Shown here piece by piece: positions 24,257-32,579 of a DNA stretch of 64,000 nucleotides (positions are counted from its first letter, which is position 1; every line of letters starts with the position of its first letter). The stretch covers positions 1 to 64,000 of the forward strand of contig JACPNV010000059.1 of NCBI GenBank assembly GCA_016185305.1, written 5' to 3'. Both the position numbers and the translations under genes were made by a program. A model generated the notes under the pieces. It ran no database searches, was not told the origin of the DNA, and saw only the letters and a program-made list of their open reading frames with translations. This DNA comes from Actinomycetota bacterium (GTDB lineage: Bacteria > Actinomycetota > Acidimicrobiia > Acidimicrobiales > Acidimicrobilacustridaceae).

Positions 24257-25849
24257 TCAGCACGTCACGCCGGGAGGGGGCTGGCCGGGGACGACGCCGA
24301 CCAGCTTGTCGCCACCTATGACGTACTCGGTCGACGAGGTCGTCGGCACGGTCGTCGTCGGCTTGGCGGGCATGGCAGCCAAGTCACCCGGATGTGCAGC
24401 CACCGTCGAGGACGTCGGCGTGCTGGTTGCCTCTTCCAGCGGGCGAGCCTGAGGCACGGTTGTGGTGAAATCCGAGCCGAGCGAGACCTGCAGGGTGAAG
24501 TTCGAGATCGTCTTGTCTTCGACGACATCGGCACCGTTCGCAAGGAAGCGGGCGACCTCGATCGCCATGCGGCGATAGCCGGCCGGGTACCTGATGGTCG
24601 TTCGCTTCACCGCGGTCTTGCCATCGCTCGAGCCGGCCACGGTGAACCCGATGTTCTTCATCGCTTGCTCGGCCTGTGCGGCCTGTCCCGACCGGCCGGC
24701 AGCGCCCACGATCGTCACCTTGATCGCGGATGGGGGCCACGCGTCCGGGGTCAAGCCCCGAAACACGTCGAGGATCGGGGTTGCGTCATCGGCGGCCATC
24801 CGCACGACCGACGCGCCGTCTGCGGTCGTGTACTGCATGACCGGCAACGACCACGTCTTGATCTGGTCGCTGGACTTGCTCGCGAACTTCCGCCCGATCT
24901 CTGCCATGCGGTTGACGTCCATCTGCCGGTCGACCTGGACGTTGGCTGTCATGACGTTGAGGAGATCGTTCGCCACCCGTAGGTCAGGCGACAGCGCGCG
25001 CTGCCGCGTGACGTCGAAGATGCGGCGGACGAAGAACTGCTGGCGGTCGATGCGCCCGATGTCGGCGGTGGGGTCGGTGGTCCAACCGGTCCTGGCGTCT
25101 TTGTACTCGAGCTTTCGGGAACGCGCGAACGCCAGCGCTTGCTCGCCGTCCAGCACCGTGCATCCGGCCGCGTCTATTCGCAGGCCCGAGTTCGTGTCTC
25201 GCATCGGCCGATCGAAGTACATGGGGACGCCGCCCACCGCATCGACGATGCCCTTGAACCCCTTGAAGTCGACCTCGACGTAGTTGTTGATCTCGATGCC
25301 GAAGAACGCCTTGATCGTCTCGATCAGCTTCTGCGGGCTCTCGCTGTACGCCGTGTTGATGCGGGAGTTCTCGGTCGACCCGGCGACCGGAAGCCAAAGG
25401 TCGCGCGGCAGCGAGAGCATGTCGATGATCTCGGTCTTCGGGTTGATGCGGACGACCATGATCGTGTCTGACCGCTTGCCCGAGTCACCACCCAGGCCCG
25501 CGATGAATGCTTGGGCATCCGGGTCGTTCTTGGCGACGTTCTCGCGGCTGTCGGACCCGACAACCAAGATGTTGATCGGCGATTCGTCGACAGCCACGTC
25601 GACAGGAACATCCGTCCGCTCGATCGAGTCGAGCTTGTTCGTCACATACCAGATCCCCGACGCGACGAGCACCAAACCGACGACCGCGATCGCGCCGAGG
25701 ACGAGCACGGCGCGCTGCAGGCCGGTTCGCCCTCGCTTCGGCGGACGACGCCGCGGGCAGGTCTCGTGCAGGCCGGCAACAGCGTCGTCGCCGCCGTAGG
25801 GTGCAGCACCGGGAGACGGGCCGGGTCCTTCTGATTCGTCGCTCGGCAT
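24257..25849 (-). CDS. LytR-CpsA-Psr (LCP) cell-wall ligase with LytR_C domain
   Basis: A 530-residue membrane-anchored phosphotransferase that attaches glycopolymers to peptidoglycan. A cytoplasmic tail (1-45) is followed by one membrane helix (about 46-70). The LCP domain shows NILVVGSDSRE, DTIMVVRINPKT, DMLSLPRDLW, NTAYSE and the ARSRKLEY Arg cluster. A LytR_C domain follows (about 390-465, KVTIVGAAGRSG and VKRTTIRYPAGYRRMA), then a Thr/Pro-rich tail ending in Cys. Active-site Asp and Arg residues typical of LCP are present. Transcribed alone or with the GH15 gene. Confidence 0.93.
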   Translation of the reverse strand: MPSDESEGPGPSPGAAPYGGDDAVAGLHETCPRRRPPKRGRTGLQRAVLVLGAIAVVGLVLVASGIWYVTNKLDSIERTDVPVDVAVDESPINILVVGSDSRENVAKNDPDAQAFIAGLGGDSGKRSDTIMVVRINPKTEIIDMLSLPRDLWLPVAGSTENSRINTAYSESPQKLIETIKAFFGIEINNYVEVDFKGFKGIVDAVGGVPMYFDRPMRDTNSGLRIDAAGCTVLDGEQALAFARSRKLEYKDARTGWTTDPTADIGRIDRQQFFVRRIFDVTRQRALSPDLRVANDLLNVMTANVQVDRQMDVNRMAEIGRKFASKSSDQIKTWSLPVMQYTTADGASVVRMAADDATPILDVFRGLTPDAWPPSAIKVTIVGAAGRSGQAAQAEQAMKNIGFTVAGSSDGKTAVKRTTIRYPAGYRRMAIEVARFLANGADVVEDKTISNFTLQVSLGSDFTTTVPQARPLEEATSTPTSSTVAAHPGDLAAMPAKPTTTVPTTSSTEYVIGGDKLVGVVPGQPPPGVTC

Positions 25850-25957
25850 GACACGACGACACTAGTGGGCGCCGCGAAGCGCTCCGAGTCAAGGATCTGC
25901 GACCCGCAGACCGACATCCGCGCGGCCTTGTGACCTGGACCAACCCACTCGGGCCGG

Positions 25958-26509
25958 TTACTGAGGCGGGTTCGGGTACTGGACGCCGGCGGGTTGTGGC
26001 GCTGTCGGCGGCGGCGCAGCCATCTGTGGGCCGACGGTGCCGACCGCGGTGACGCCCGAGACCATCGACCAGTCGATGACGACCTTGGCCCGGTCGTTGG
26101 GGTCGACCTTCACGCCGATGGTCGCACCAGGCATGCAACGGGCCAGCATGATCATCGGAACGGCCTGCCGCACGGTCACGTCATACGGCGTGCCCGACCC
26201 GACCTGCACCCGCAAGCCGATGTTCAGCACCTGGTTGGTGTAGTTGATCACCATGCCGGTCTCTTGCAGGCTCACGATGACCGCCGTGCCGGGCATGCCC
26301 GTCTGGAGCAACTTGCTGTCGCCCCCGAGACCGCCGATCAGATAGCCGGTGGCGACACAGATCAGGCCACCGAAGACCAGGCTCCCGGCGATGAGGAACC
26401 AGGTCATCTTGAGCAAGCTGCCGCCGGTGACGCCGAGGACAGCGAACACGGCGGCGAGGCCGAACAGGCCGACCGCGGTGATCATGCACATCTTTTTGGC
26501 CGCGTTCAT
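25958..26509 (-). CDS. Two-helix membrane protein with small beta domain
   Basis: A 183-residue protein. Two membrane helices lie near the N-terminus (MITAVGLFGLAAVFAVLGV and MTWFLIAGSLVFGGLICVAT), then an outside or cytoplasmic beta-rich domain (GMPGTAVIVSLQETGMVIN, IGVKVDPNDRAKVVIDW) and a Pro/Gln tail. The layout resembles DUF3592-type membrane proteins; function unknown. It stands between the LCP and F420-type genes on the same strand, with about 100-base gaps on both sides, and so is probably its own transcript. Confidence 0.75.
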   Translation of the reverse strand: MNAAKKMCMITAVGLFGLAAVFAVLGVTGGSLLKMTWFLIAGSLVFGGLICVATGYLIGGLGGDSKLLQTGMPGTAVIVSLQETGMVINYTNQVLNIGLRVQVGSGTPYDVTVRQAVPMIMLARCMPGATIGVKVDPNDRAKVVIDWSMVSGVTAVGTVGPQMAAPPPTAPQPAGVQYPNPPQ

Positions 26510-26570
26510 GGAGCCTGCCCTTCCGTATCATCCTGCGCTGCGATCTCGCTCATCATCAGCCCACCGGGAC

Positions 26571-26608
26571 GGCGGTGCCTGAGTAACCGCTACTCAATTG
26601 CCACCGCC
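26571..26608 (-). terminator. Hairpin after the F420-type gene
   Basis: Nested inverted repeat: outer arms GGCGGTG (26571-26577) and CACCGCC (26602-26608), inner arms TGAGTA (26580-26585) and TACTCA (26591-26596). It follows the stop of the minus-strand gene at 26613 directly. No T-run follows, so it is a terminator-like or processing hairpin rather than a textbook terminator. Confidence 0.4.
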
Positions 26609-26612
26609 AAGA

Positions 26613-27029
26613 TCAAGCCGAAGCTGACCACCACTGCCAGCGGATGAGCTCGACGACGATGGCGGGACCTGCGGGCCGGACGTCGGCGTATTGGTGGTAC
26701 TTGCTCGTGAGTACATCCAGCGCGGACTCATACACCGCGCCATCGTCGATGACCTGCGCCAGACCCCGGAGCCGCACCCACCAGAGCTTTGACCAGTCTG
26801 CGTCGTCGTAGCCATCGACCAGGACGCTGACCTCGGGATTCACGGCGATGTTCTCGAGCCGCTTGAGGTGTGTCGTGGTCTTCGGCTTGTGGTCGACCGC
26901 GGTCACCAGCCGATCGTCGACCAGCGCGAACGTGATCGGCACCAGATCGATCCGTCCTGTCCTGGTGGTCGTGGCCAGCCGTGCGATGCGGGCCTCGTCG
27001 ACCAGCGCTCGTGCTCTCGCCGCTTGCAT
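26613..27029 (-). CDS. PPOX-class F420-dependent enzyme (Rv0121-like)
   Basis: A 138-residue split-barrel flavin/F420-binding protein. It begins MQAARARALVDEARIARLAT and has VPITFALVDDRLVTAVDHKPK, then a VLVDGYDDADWSKLWWVRLRG segment typical of the short F420-dependent oxidoreductase family represented by Rv0121. These proteins use coenzyme F420 to reduce small substrates; the substrate here is unknown. No membrane segment. Divergent from the alpha/beta hydrolase gene with 78 bases between starts. F420 use fits an actinobacterium. Confidence 0.85.
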   Translation of the reverse strand: MQAARARALVDEARIARLATTTRTGRIDLVPITFALVDDRLVTAVDHKPKTTTHLKRLENIAVNPEVSVLVDGYDDADWSKLWWVRLRGLAQVIDDGAVYESALDVLTSKYHQYADVRPAGPAIVVELIRWQWWSASA

Positions 27030-27107
27030 CCCGCCATCCTGCCGGATGCTCCCGACGCTGGGAGCATTCCTGGCAGCCGCGCCGCGCCACGGCTACCGTG
27101 CGGAGCC

Positions 27108-27998
27108 GTGCAACCCAAGTTCGTGACCCTCCACGGTCACGAGATCCGATACTGGCAGGCCGGCCAGGGACCGCCGATCCTGCTGATCCACGGGATGGCC
27201 GGCAGCGCGACCACATGGAAAGCGGTGATGCCCAAGCTGGCGAAGCACTTCACCGTGCTCGCTCCCGACCTCATCGGCCATGGCCGCTCGGACAAACCGA
27301 TGACGGACTACTCGCTCGGGAACTATGCCGCGGGGATGCGTGACTTCCTGGTCGCTCTGGGCATCGACCGGGCCACCGTCGTCGGGCAGTCGCTCGGCGG
27401 CGGTGTCGCCATGCAGATGGCCTACCAGCATCCCGAGCGGGTCGAGCGCCTCGTGTTGGTGGCGAGCGGCGGGCTGGGGCGAGAGGTCAGCGTCATCCTG
27501 CGGCTCTTGACCATCCCCGGGGGCGAGTACGTGATGCCCCTGATCTTCAACCGGTTCGCCCGCGACGTCGGCAACCGCGTCAGCCTCTTGTTGCGCCGCG
27601 CCGGCCTGCGGGCCCCCGAAGTCGAAGAGGGGTGGCGGGCCTTCGTGTCGCTCACCGAGCCGCAGAACCGCGTGGCCTTCGTGCGGACGTTGCGGGCCGT
27701 CATCGATCTCGGCGGGCAGTCGGTCAGCGCCCATGACCGCCTGTACCTCGCCGCGCACATGCCCACGCTCATCGTATGGGGCACCCGCGACCCGATCATC
27801 CCGATCGAGCACGGCCACGCCGCGCACGCGGCCATGCCCGGTAGCCGCTTCGAGGTCTTCGAGGGATCGGGCCACTTCCCGCACTGTGAGGAACCCGACC
27901 ATTTCGCGGACGTGATGGTCGACTTCGTCGCCGAAACGCCTTCGTCCATGGTCGACCCCGACGATTGGCGCGAGCTGCTCGCCCATCCCAACCTCTGA
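27108..27998 (+). CDS. Alpha/beta hydrolase
   Basis: A 296-residue hydrolase. Oxyanion-hole HGMAGSATTW, nucleophile elbow GQSLGGG (Ser), acid GTRDPIIP (Asp) and GSGHFPH (His) form a complete triad; DLIGHGRSDKP is the usual strand-4 region. Cap-domain helices occupy about 140-210. Closest in look to epoxide-hydrolase/C-C hydrolase-type enzymes of aromatic or sterol breakdown, but the substrate cannot be read off. The GTG at 27108 has a GGAG about 4 bases upstream; an in-frame extension upstream is antisense to the F420-type gene and rejected. Confidence 0.9.
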   Translation: MQPKFVTLHGHEIRYWQAGQGPPILLIHGMAGSATTWKAVMPKLAKHFTVLAPDLIGHGRSDKPMTDYSLGNYAAGMRDFLVALGIDRATVVGQSLGGGVAMQMAYQHPERVERLVLVASGGLGREVSVILRLLTIPGGEYVMPLIFNRFARDVGNRVSLLLRRAGLRAPEVEEGWRAFVSLTEPQNRVAFVRTLRAVIDLGGQSVSAHDRLYLAAHMPTLIVWGTRDPIIPIEHGHAAHAAMPGSRFEVFEGSGHFPHCEEPDHFADVMVDFVAETPSSMVDPDDWRELLAHPNL

Positions 27999-28152
27999 AC
28001 CTGCCCGCCCCTGCCGCACCCGCTGCCGTCTCCTCTCCTCACCCGTGACTGATGGCACGCCGCGGGCGGGAGCATTTTCGGACCGACGATCGTTCCATCC
28101 GGTGAACGCCACCGGCCCCGAACCCGGCCGCCGGAACGATCGGAGGGGACAG

Positions 28153-28359
28153 ATGCAGACCGTCGCAGTCGACACCGAGCTCTTGAGCCGGGCTGCCGCT
28201 CATCGGCGCCGGGCCGCGAACCTGCGAACGGAGGCCAGCCAACTCGATCCGTTCGTCGGCACCAGCTTTCGCCGGCGGGCCTCCGAGCTCGAGCTCGAAG
28301 CCTGGGTGATGGAGATCCAGTCCGGGCTCCCCTACGAACGCATAGCCAACGCCGCCTGA
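28153..28359 (+). CDS. Small conserved hypothetical protein
   Basis: A 68-residue, mostly helical, charged protein (MQTVAVDTELLSRAAAHRRR ... SELELEAWVMEIQSGLPYER). Strong ribosome site GGAGGGGACAG directly before the ATG at 28153. It is a self-contained transcription unit: 154 bases after the hydrolase gene, and followed 60 bases later by a perfect intrinsic terminator. Family not recognised. Possibly a small regulatory or stress protein; nothing more can be said. Confidence 0.7.
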   Translation: MQTVAVDTELLSRAAAHRRRAANLRTEASQLDPFVGTSFRRRASELELEAWVMEIQSGLPYERIANAA

Positions 28360-28419
28360 ACGAACAACAGACCCCGCACGGATCCCCTGCCCGGATCCCG
28401 AGGGTTGGCTCCCCCCAAC

Positions 28420-28459
28420 CATCCGGCGCCCGCCAACTCCGGCGGGCGCCGGATGTTTT
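28420..28459 (+). terminator. Rho-independent terminator
   Basis: Perfect 15-bp stem (28420-28434 with 28441-28455), six-base loop AACTCC, followed by TTTT. It ends the small gene at 28153-28359. A smaller hairpin GGTTGG/CCAACC (28403-28408, 28415-28420) precedes it. Confidence 0.9.
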
Positions 28460-28491
28460 CGGGCAGAGCTCCGCAGGTAACCTGCGCAACC

Positions 28492-28674
28492 ATGGATCTT
28501 CACCTGACGGACGACGATGCCGGTCTGCTGCAAGAGGTGCTCAGCGGCGCGTTCCGCGACCTGCGCTTCGAGATCGCGGACACAGACAACCACGAGTTCA
28601 AGCATCGCTTGAAGGCGCGAGAAGCCGCGCTCAAAGCGATCCTCGATCAGGTCGGGGGCCTGCTACCGGCCTGA
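28492..28674 (+). CDS. Small conserved hypothetical protein (acidic helical)
   Basis: A 60-residue protein: MDLHLTDDDAGLLQEVLSGA, then LRFEIADTDNHEFKHRLKAR and a final leucine-rich helix. The pattern L-T-x-x-[DE]-x-x-L-L...D-L-R-x-E-I-x-x-T-D-x-x-[ED]-[FY] recurs in a widespread uncharacterised family of about 60 residues found in many phyla. Two helices, soluble, no metal ligands. Starts ATG 28492, just after the terminator of the preceding gene. Function unknown. Confidence 0.75.
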   Translation: MDLHLTDDDAGLLQEVLSGAFRDLRFEIADTDNHEFKHRLKAREAALKAILDQVGGLLPA

Positions 28675-28776
28675 GCGACCCTGCGCGGCTGAGCGGGATC
28701 GTCGGCGGCACCGGGGCCTACCCTCCCTACGGTTCGCGGCGAGTGCCCGCCGCTTGACAACCAATGCCCCACGCCT

Positions 28777-29469
28777 GTGGCCCACACCGACAAGACTCCG
28801 TCGTCCGATCCAAGTCCTGAACGCGACTTCGACTTCGTCTTCGCGAGTGAGAGGCGGCGCCTCTATCGTCTTGCCTACTCCGTGCTGCGCGACCGGCACG
28901 CCGCCGTGGACGTGGTACGAGCCACGATGTTCGACGCCTGGCGGAGATGGAACGGCCGGCGTGACCCGGTGAAGCGATCGACCTCGCTGAGCCAGATCTG
29001 CCTCCGGCAGTGCTTTCGTCACCAGCCCCAACGAGGGACCGAGCCGATCAGCCAGCTCGGCACCGCGTTCGAAGACCTCGGCTCGAAGTACTTCACGAGC
29101 GGCGCCGATAGGCGCGTGCGGCCAACGGATCGACAATTTGTTGTGGATGGGGCAAGCGCCAGCCGGTGGCGCGACCGCCAGGGAGCCCGCCGGCGATGGG
29201 GAGCGCTCGGAGCGTCAGCGGAGAGTGCGTGGGGGCGCAGCCCCCAGGGAGCTAGAGCGTTGGGCACTGGTGAACAGCCATCGGACCTCGACCTCGACGC
29301 CGCCTACAAGAGCCTGTCGCTCGAGCAACGGGCCGCCGTGCTCCTGCACTTCCACTACGGCTTCACCATCGACGAGTGCGGCAAGGTCATGGGGTGTCGA
29401 TCCGGCACGGTCAGCACGCATGTGAGCCGGGCGCTCGCCCGTCTCCGATCCGAGCTCGCCGATGGCTGA
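28777..29469 (+). CDS. ECF-type sigma factor with enlarged linker
   Basis: A 230-residue sigma-70 family regulator. Region 2 spans about residues 20-75 (ERRRLYRLAYSVLRDRHAA, ATMFDAWRRW) and region 4 about 175-228 (LSLEQRAAVLLHFHYGFTID, GTVSTHVSRALARLRSEL with the HTH). The linker between them (about 100-172) is unusually long and Arg/Gly/Ala-rich. The DNA coding it contains two strong hairpins (29156-29172 and 29231-29245), suggesting an in-frame palindromic insertion. Region 2 looks divergent (VVRATMFDAW). GTG start at 28777. The next gene overlaps by 8 bases and is probably its membrane-bound partner. Confidence 0.8.
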   Translation: MAHTDKTPSSDPSPERDFDFVFASERRRLYRLAYSVLRDRHAAVDVVRATMFDAWRRWNGRRDPVKRSTSLSQICLRQCFRHQPQRGTEPISQLGTAFEDLGSKYFTSGADRRVRPTDRQFVVDGASASRWRDRQGARRRWGALGASAESAWGRSPQGARALGTGEQPSDLDLDAAYKSLSLEQRAAVLLHFHYGFTIDECGKVMGCRSGTVSTHVSRALARLRSELADG

Positions 29470-30409
29470 GCACGACGACGGCATCACACGGCGCCTCCAG
29501 TCGTACTTCGCGGAGATCGAGTCTGAGCCGATCCCGCCTGGCATCGACAGGTTGCGCCTTCCGACCGACGCCCCACGGCCGCCATGGACGAGCCGCTTGC
29601 TCGTCCCCATGCTCGGGGCAGGCATCGCCGCCTTGGTGGTCATCGTCGCGGTGGTCGTCGCGCTCCCTTCCCGGCGCAACAACGACGTGGATGCCAGCGA
29701 CGGGTCCTCACCGCCCGCTGCGAGTGGGCTCGGCTCGACGCCGGCTCTCCGCTCGACCACCACGCCGAAGCCTCCATCGACCGTCGTGCCGTCACTCCCA
29801 ACCACGTCGCTCACCGTTCCCTCCCCGGTCGTGCCCAGCACGACCACCACGACGACCCTGCCGGTGACGACCTCGACCAGGCCCGGCCAGCTCTTCGCCG
29901 ACAACTTCTCGGCCGACGCGGTCGGGCAACAACCATTCGGCTGGACCATCGACTCGGGAACCTGGGTCGTCGTCGCAAGCGGCACCGCCAAGGCATTGCA
30001 GGGGTCCCAGCCGTTGGGGCAGGAAGGCCGCATCGCCAATGGATCGACGTCTTGGACCGACGTGACGGTGTTGGCCGGCGTGCGCCGTGATGCCGACGGG
30101 ACCGCCGGGATCAGCGTCCGCTACCAGAACGCCAGCAACTACTACTTCTGCAAGATCGACGGCAGCCAGCTCGGGCTCGGCGTGTTCAAGAACGGTGCCG
30201 GTAGCTTCTTCCCCGCGGGCCAGGCGAAGCTGACGGTACCGGTCGGGCAGATCGTGACCATGCGCCTCACGGTGAAGGGCAGCGCCCTGCAGTGCTCGGT
30301 CGGCGGCGCCACGGTCGGCGGCGCGGACACCGGCTTCACCACCGGAAAGATGGGCCTCCTGCAGGATGGGACGGCGACGTTCTCGAACGTGTTGGTGACG
30401 AGCGCGTAG
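29462..30409 (+). CDS. Membrane protein with external concanavalin-like domain, probable anti-sigma partner
   Basis: A 315-residue bitopic protein. A cytoplasmic head of about 45 residues (ITRRLQSYFAEIESEPIPPG) precedes one membrane helix (about 46-66, LVPMLGAGIAALVVIVAVVV), a Thr/Pro/Ser-rich stalk (about 70-140), and an outside beta-sandwich (about 145-315; LFADNFSADAVGQQPFGWTI, GISVRYQNASNYYFCKIDG, FSNVLVTSA) of the LamG/DUF1080 type that binds sugars. It overlaps the ECF sigma gene by 8 bases, the usual arrangement for an anti-sigma factor. No zinc-binding HxxxCxxC motif is present, so it would be a non-classical one sensing an extracellular glycan. Role inferred. Confidence 0.7.
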   Translation: MAEHDDGITRRLQSYFAEIESEPIPPGIDRLRLPTDAPRPPWTSRLLVPMLGAGIAALVVIVAVVVALPSRRNNDVDASDGSSPPAASGLGSTPALRSTTTPKPPSTVVPSLPTTSLTVPSPVVPSTTTTTTLPVTTSTRPGQLFADNFSADAVGQQPFGWTIDSGTWVVVASGTAKALQGSQPLGQEGRIANGSTSWTDVTVLAGVRRDADGTAGISVRYQNASNYYFCKIDGSQLGLGVFKNGAGSFFPAGQAKLTVPVGQIVTMRLTVKGSALQCSVGGATVGGADTGFTTGKMGLLQDGTATFSNVLVTSA

Positions 30410-30463
30410 GCGTTGCGCCGACGGTGATGGGAAGCGCGGACCCTCGCCCAGCTTTCCCAAAAC

Positions 30464-30481
30464 TAGAACCGGTTCTATACT
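30464..30481 (+). promoter_or_regulatory. KstR-type operator overlapping -10 of the amidohydrolase-Rieske operon
   Basis: TAGAACCGGTTCTA (30464-30477) is a perfect 14-bp palindrome fitting the published KstR consensus TnnAACnnGTTnnA. Its last two bases are the first two of a -10 hexamer TATACT (30476-30481). A bound repressor would block the promoter. The same geometry recurs at 44742 and 57611. Confidence 0.7.
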
Positions 30482-30533
30482 CAGCGCACCAGCGGGCACC
30501 CTGCCAGCCGAGCCGTGAGGTGGTCTCTCTCCG

Positions 30534-31388
30534 ATGGGCTTCCCATCCGATGTCGGTGTGATCGACACCATGCTGAGCGTCCCGCGCGGGCGGCGTGAGG
30601 ACTGGTACGAGTTCATGAAGCCGCAGCTTCGTGATCAGGAGAGCCTGGAGGAGTTCGAGTTCCCGGCGCAGTACATGTTCAAGGAGATCCCCCACGACCC
30701 GCAGGAAGCCGATGACCCGGTCGGGTGGACCCTCGAGCAGATGGACCACCACAACATCGCCATGGCGATGGTCGGAACCGGTCCCGAGGTCAAGGACCAT
30801 CCTGATCGCTTCATCCCATGCGGCCATGTCGACCCGAACCGCGGGATGGACGCGGTGCGAGACATCGTCCGCGACTATGAGGTCTTCGGCATCAAGGCGG
30901 TGGGCTTCTTCCCTGCGGGCTGCAACCCGCAGGTGCCGATCAACGACAAGCGTGTGTTCCCGATCTACGCGAAGTGCGTCGAGCTGGACATCCCGATCTT
31001 CGTGTGCACCGGCGTGCCCGGGCCGCGGCTGCCGCTGGCGCCGCAGAAGGTCGAGCTCATCGACGAGGTCTGCTGGTTCTTCCCCGAGCTGACCTTCGTG
31101 ATGCGCCACGGGGCCGAACCGTGGACGGACCTCGCGGTCAAGCTCATGCTCAAGTGGCCGAACCTGTACTACTCGACGAGCGCGTTCGCTCCGAAGTACT
31201 ACCCGAAGGCGATCGTCGACTACGCGAACACCCGTGGCGCCGACAAGGTGATCTACGCCGGCTACTTCCCGATGGGCCTCACGCTCGATCGCATCTTCTC
31301 CGAACTGCCGACCGTCGGATTCAACGACGACGTATGGCCGAGGTTCCTTCGCGACAACGCCAGAAAGGTGCTGAAGCTCGATGACTGA
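30534..31388 (+). CDS. Amidohydrolase-2 family metal-dependent hydrolase
   Basis: A 284-residue TIM-barrel enzyme of the amidohydrolase-2 (ACMSD/decarboxylase-like) family. Motifs: IDTMLSVP at strand 1 (IDT replaces the usual DxHxH), FGIKAVGFFPAG, PIFVCTGVPGPR, ELTFVMRHGAEPW (metal His) and YAGYFPMG. The weak first metal motif suggests a mononuclear or altered site. The protein is about 65 percent identical by eye to the gene at 44767. It overlaps the Rieske gene by 8 bases and sits behind a KstR-type operator, so a steroid or related ring-degradation role is likely. ATG 30534, with GAGGTGG about 13 bases upstream. Confidence 0.85.
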   Translation: MGFPSDVGVIDTMLSVPRGRREDWYEFMKPQLRDQESLEEFEFPAQYMFKEIPHDPQEADDPVGWTLEQMDHHNIAMAMVGTGPEVKDHPDRFIPCGHVDPNRGMDAVRDIVRDYEVFGIKAVGFFPAGCNPQVPINDKRVFPIYAKCVELDIPIFVCTGVPGPRLPLAPQKVELIDEVCWFFPELTFVMRHGAEPWTDLAVKLMLKWPNLYYSTSAFAPKYYPKAIVDYANTRGADKVIYAGYFPMGLTLDRIFSELPTVGFNDDVWPRFLRDNARKVLKLDD

Positions 31389-32508
31389 CGTGCTGCCGCC
31401 CCAGGCCGGCTCCGGCCCACGCCCGCTCGATCACGTGGTGCCAGAGCCGGACGGCTACCGCTACCCGTTCCGCATCCCGTTCGGCTGGTTCCAGATCGCG
31501 TGGTCCGAAGAGGTGAAGCCGGGCGACGTGCTCCCGCGGTTCTACTTCGGACGCCACCTCGTGCTCTGGCGAGACCACGATGGCCAGATCCACGTCAACG
31601 ACGCCTTCTGCCCACACCTCGGCGGTCATTTCGGTTACGGGGGCAAGGTCGTCGACGGCTGCAAGCTGCAGTGCCCGTTCCACGGCTGGGAGTTCGATGC
31701 CCAAGGCACCAACACGAACATCCCCTACAGCACACGAACGAACAGCAAGGCCTCGGTGCGCTCCTATCCGGTGCGCGAGATCGGCGACCACATCGTCTCG
31801 GTGTGGTTCCACCCCGACGGCGCCCAGCCGCTGTACGAGCTCGACATCCCCGCGGAGATGACCGACCCGAGCTACAGCGCTTGGACCGACAAGCACTTCG
31901 GTGTGAACGCGGCGGCACAAGAGCTCGCCGAGAACGCGGTGGACGGTCCGCACTTCCGCTACGTGCACAACACCGAGATCGTTCCCGAGATCGAGTCCTA
32001 CGAAGCCGACGGCTTCACGGCGCACATGCGATCGGTGCAGAGGTTCCCGACGCCTCGAGGCGTGGTCGATGGCCGGATCGACGTGGACAACCAGGGTCCG
32101 GGCTTCGGCGTGACGCGGTTCTCCGGCATCGTCGACACGTTCCTGCTGGGGGCGGCGATCCCCGTCGACGCCAACCGTTGCGAGGTCCGGTTCTCGTTCA
32201 AGACCAAGAGCCTCGGAGACGAGAAGGCGACCTCGAGCGTCGGCCAAGCGTTCGTCCACGAGGTGTGCAAGCAGTTCGAGGAAGACCGCCCGGTGTGGGA
32301 GAACAAGGCGCACCTGCGCCGCCCGGCCCTGGCCGACACCGACCCGCCGTTCATGAAGTTCCGCAAGTGGTACGCGCAGTTCTACGCCGAACCGGCCCAC
32401 GCCGAGCACGACGTGTGGGCGCCGGCCGCACCCGACCTGGCGGGCGGTCAGCCCGTGTTCGTTCCCAACGAGGCCACCGCGTCCCGCAAGCACCGCACCA
32501 CCGAGTAG
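31381..32508 (+). CDS. Rieske-type oxygenase, KshA/cholesterol-desaturase-like
   Basis: A 375-residue terminal oxygenase. The Rieske [2Fe-2S] centre is CPHLGGH ... CPFHGW (Cys-x-His, 16 residues, Cys-x-x-His). The mononuclear iron site is ENAVDGPHFRYVH (Asp, two His). The combination PFGWFQIAWSEEV, NIPYSTRTN and a C-terminal VWENKAHLRRPAL matches 3-ketosteroid 9alpha-hydroxylase oxygenase (KshA) and cholesterol 7-desaturase relatives. It needs a separate reductase, not seen in this window. Translationally coupled to the amidohydrolase and under the same KstR-type operator, which supports steroid ring oxidation. Exact substrate unproven. Confidence 0.88.
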   Translation: MTDVLPPQAGSGPRPLDHVVPEPDGYRYPFRIPFGWFQIAWSEEVKPGDVLPRFYFGRHLVLWRDHDGQIHVNDAFCPHLGGHFGYGGKVVDGCKLQCPFHGWEFDAQGTNTNIPYSTRTNSKASVRSYPVREIGDHIVSVWFHPDGAQPLYELDIPAEMTDPSYSAWTDKHFGVNAAAQELAENAVDGPHFRYVHNTEIVPEIESYEADGFTAHMRSVQRFPTPRGVVDGRIDVDNQGPGFGVTRFSGIVDTFLLGAAIPVDANRCEVRFSFKTKSLGDEKATSSVGQAFVHEVCKQFEEDRPVWENKAHLRRPALADTDPPFMKFRKWYAQFYAEPAHAEHDVWAPAAPDLAGGQPVFVPNEATASRKHRTTE

Positions 32509-32579
32509 CCCTCCAATCCGCTTCTTTCGTCAGCCACCCACGCCTGCCATAGGCCAGTGACGCAAGAACGGGGGGGTTC

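Noticed and set aside
31321-32493. A 390-codon minus-strand frame opposite the Rieske gene
   Set aside because: Shadow of the Rieske oxygenase, whose iron ligands are clear on the plus strand.
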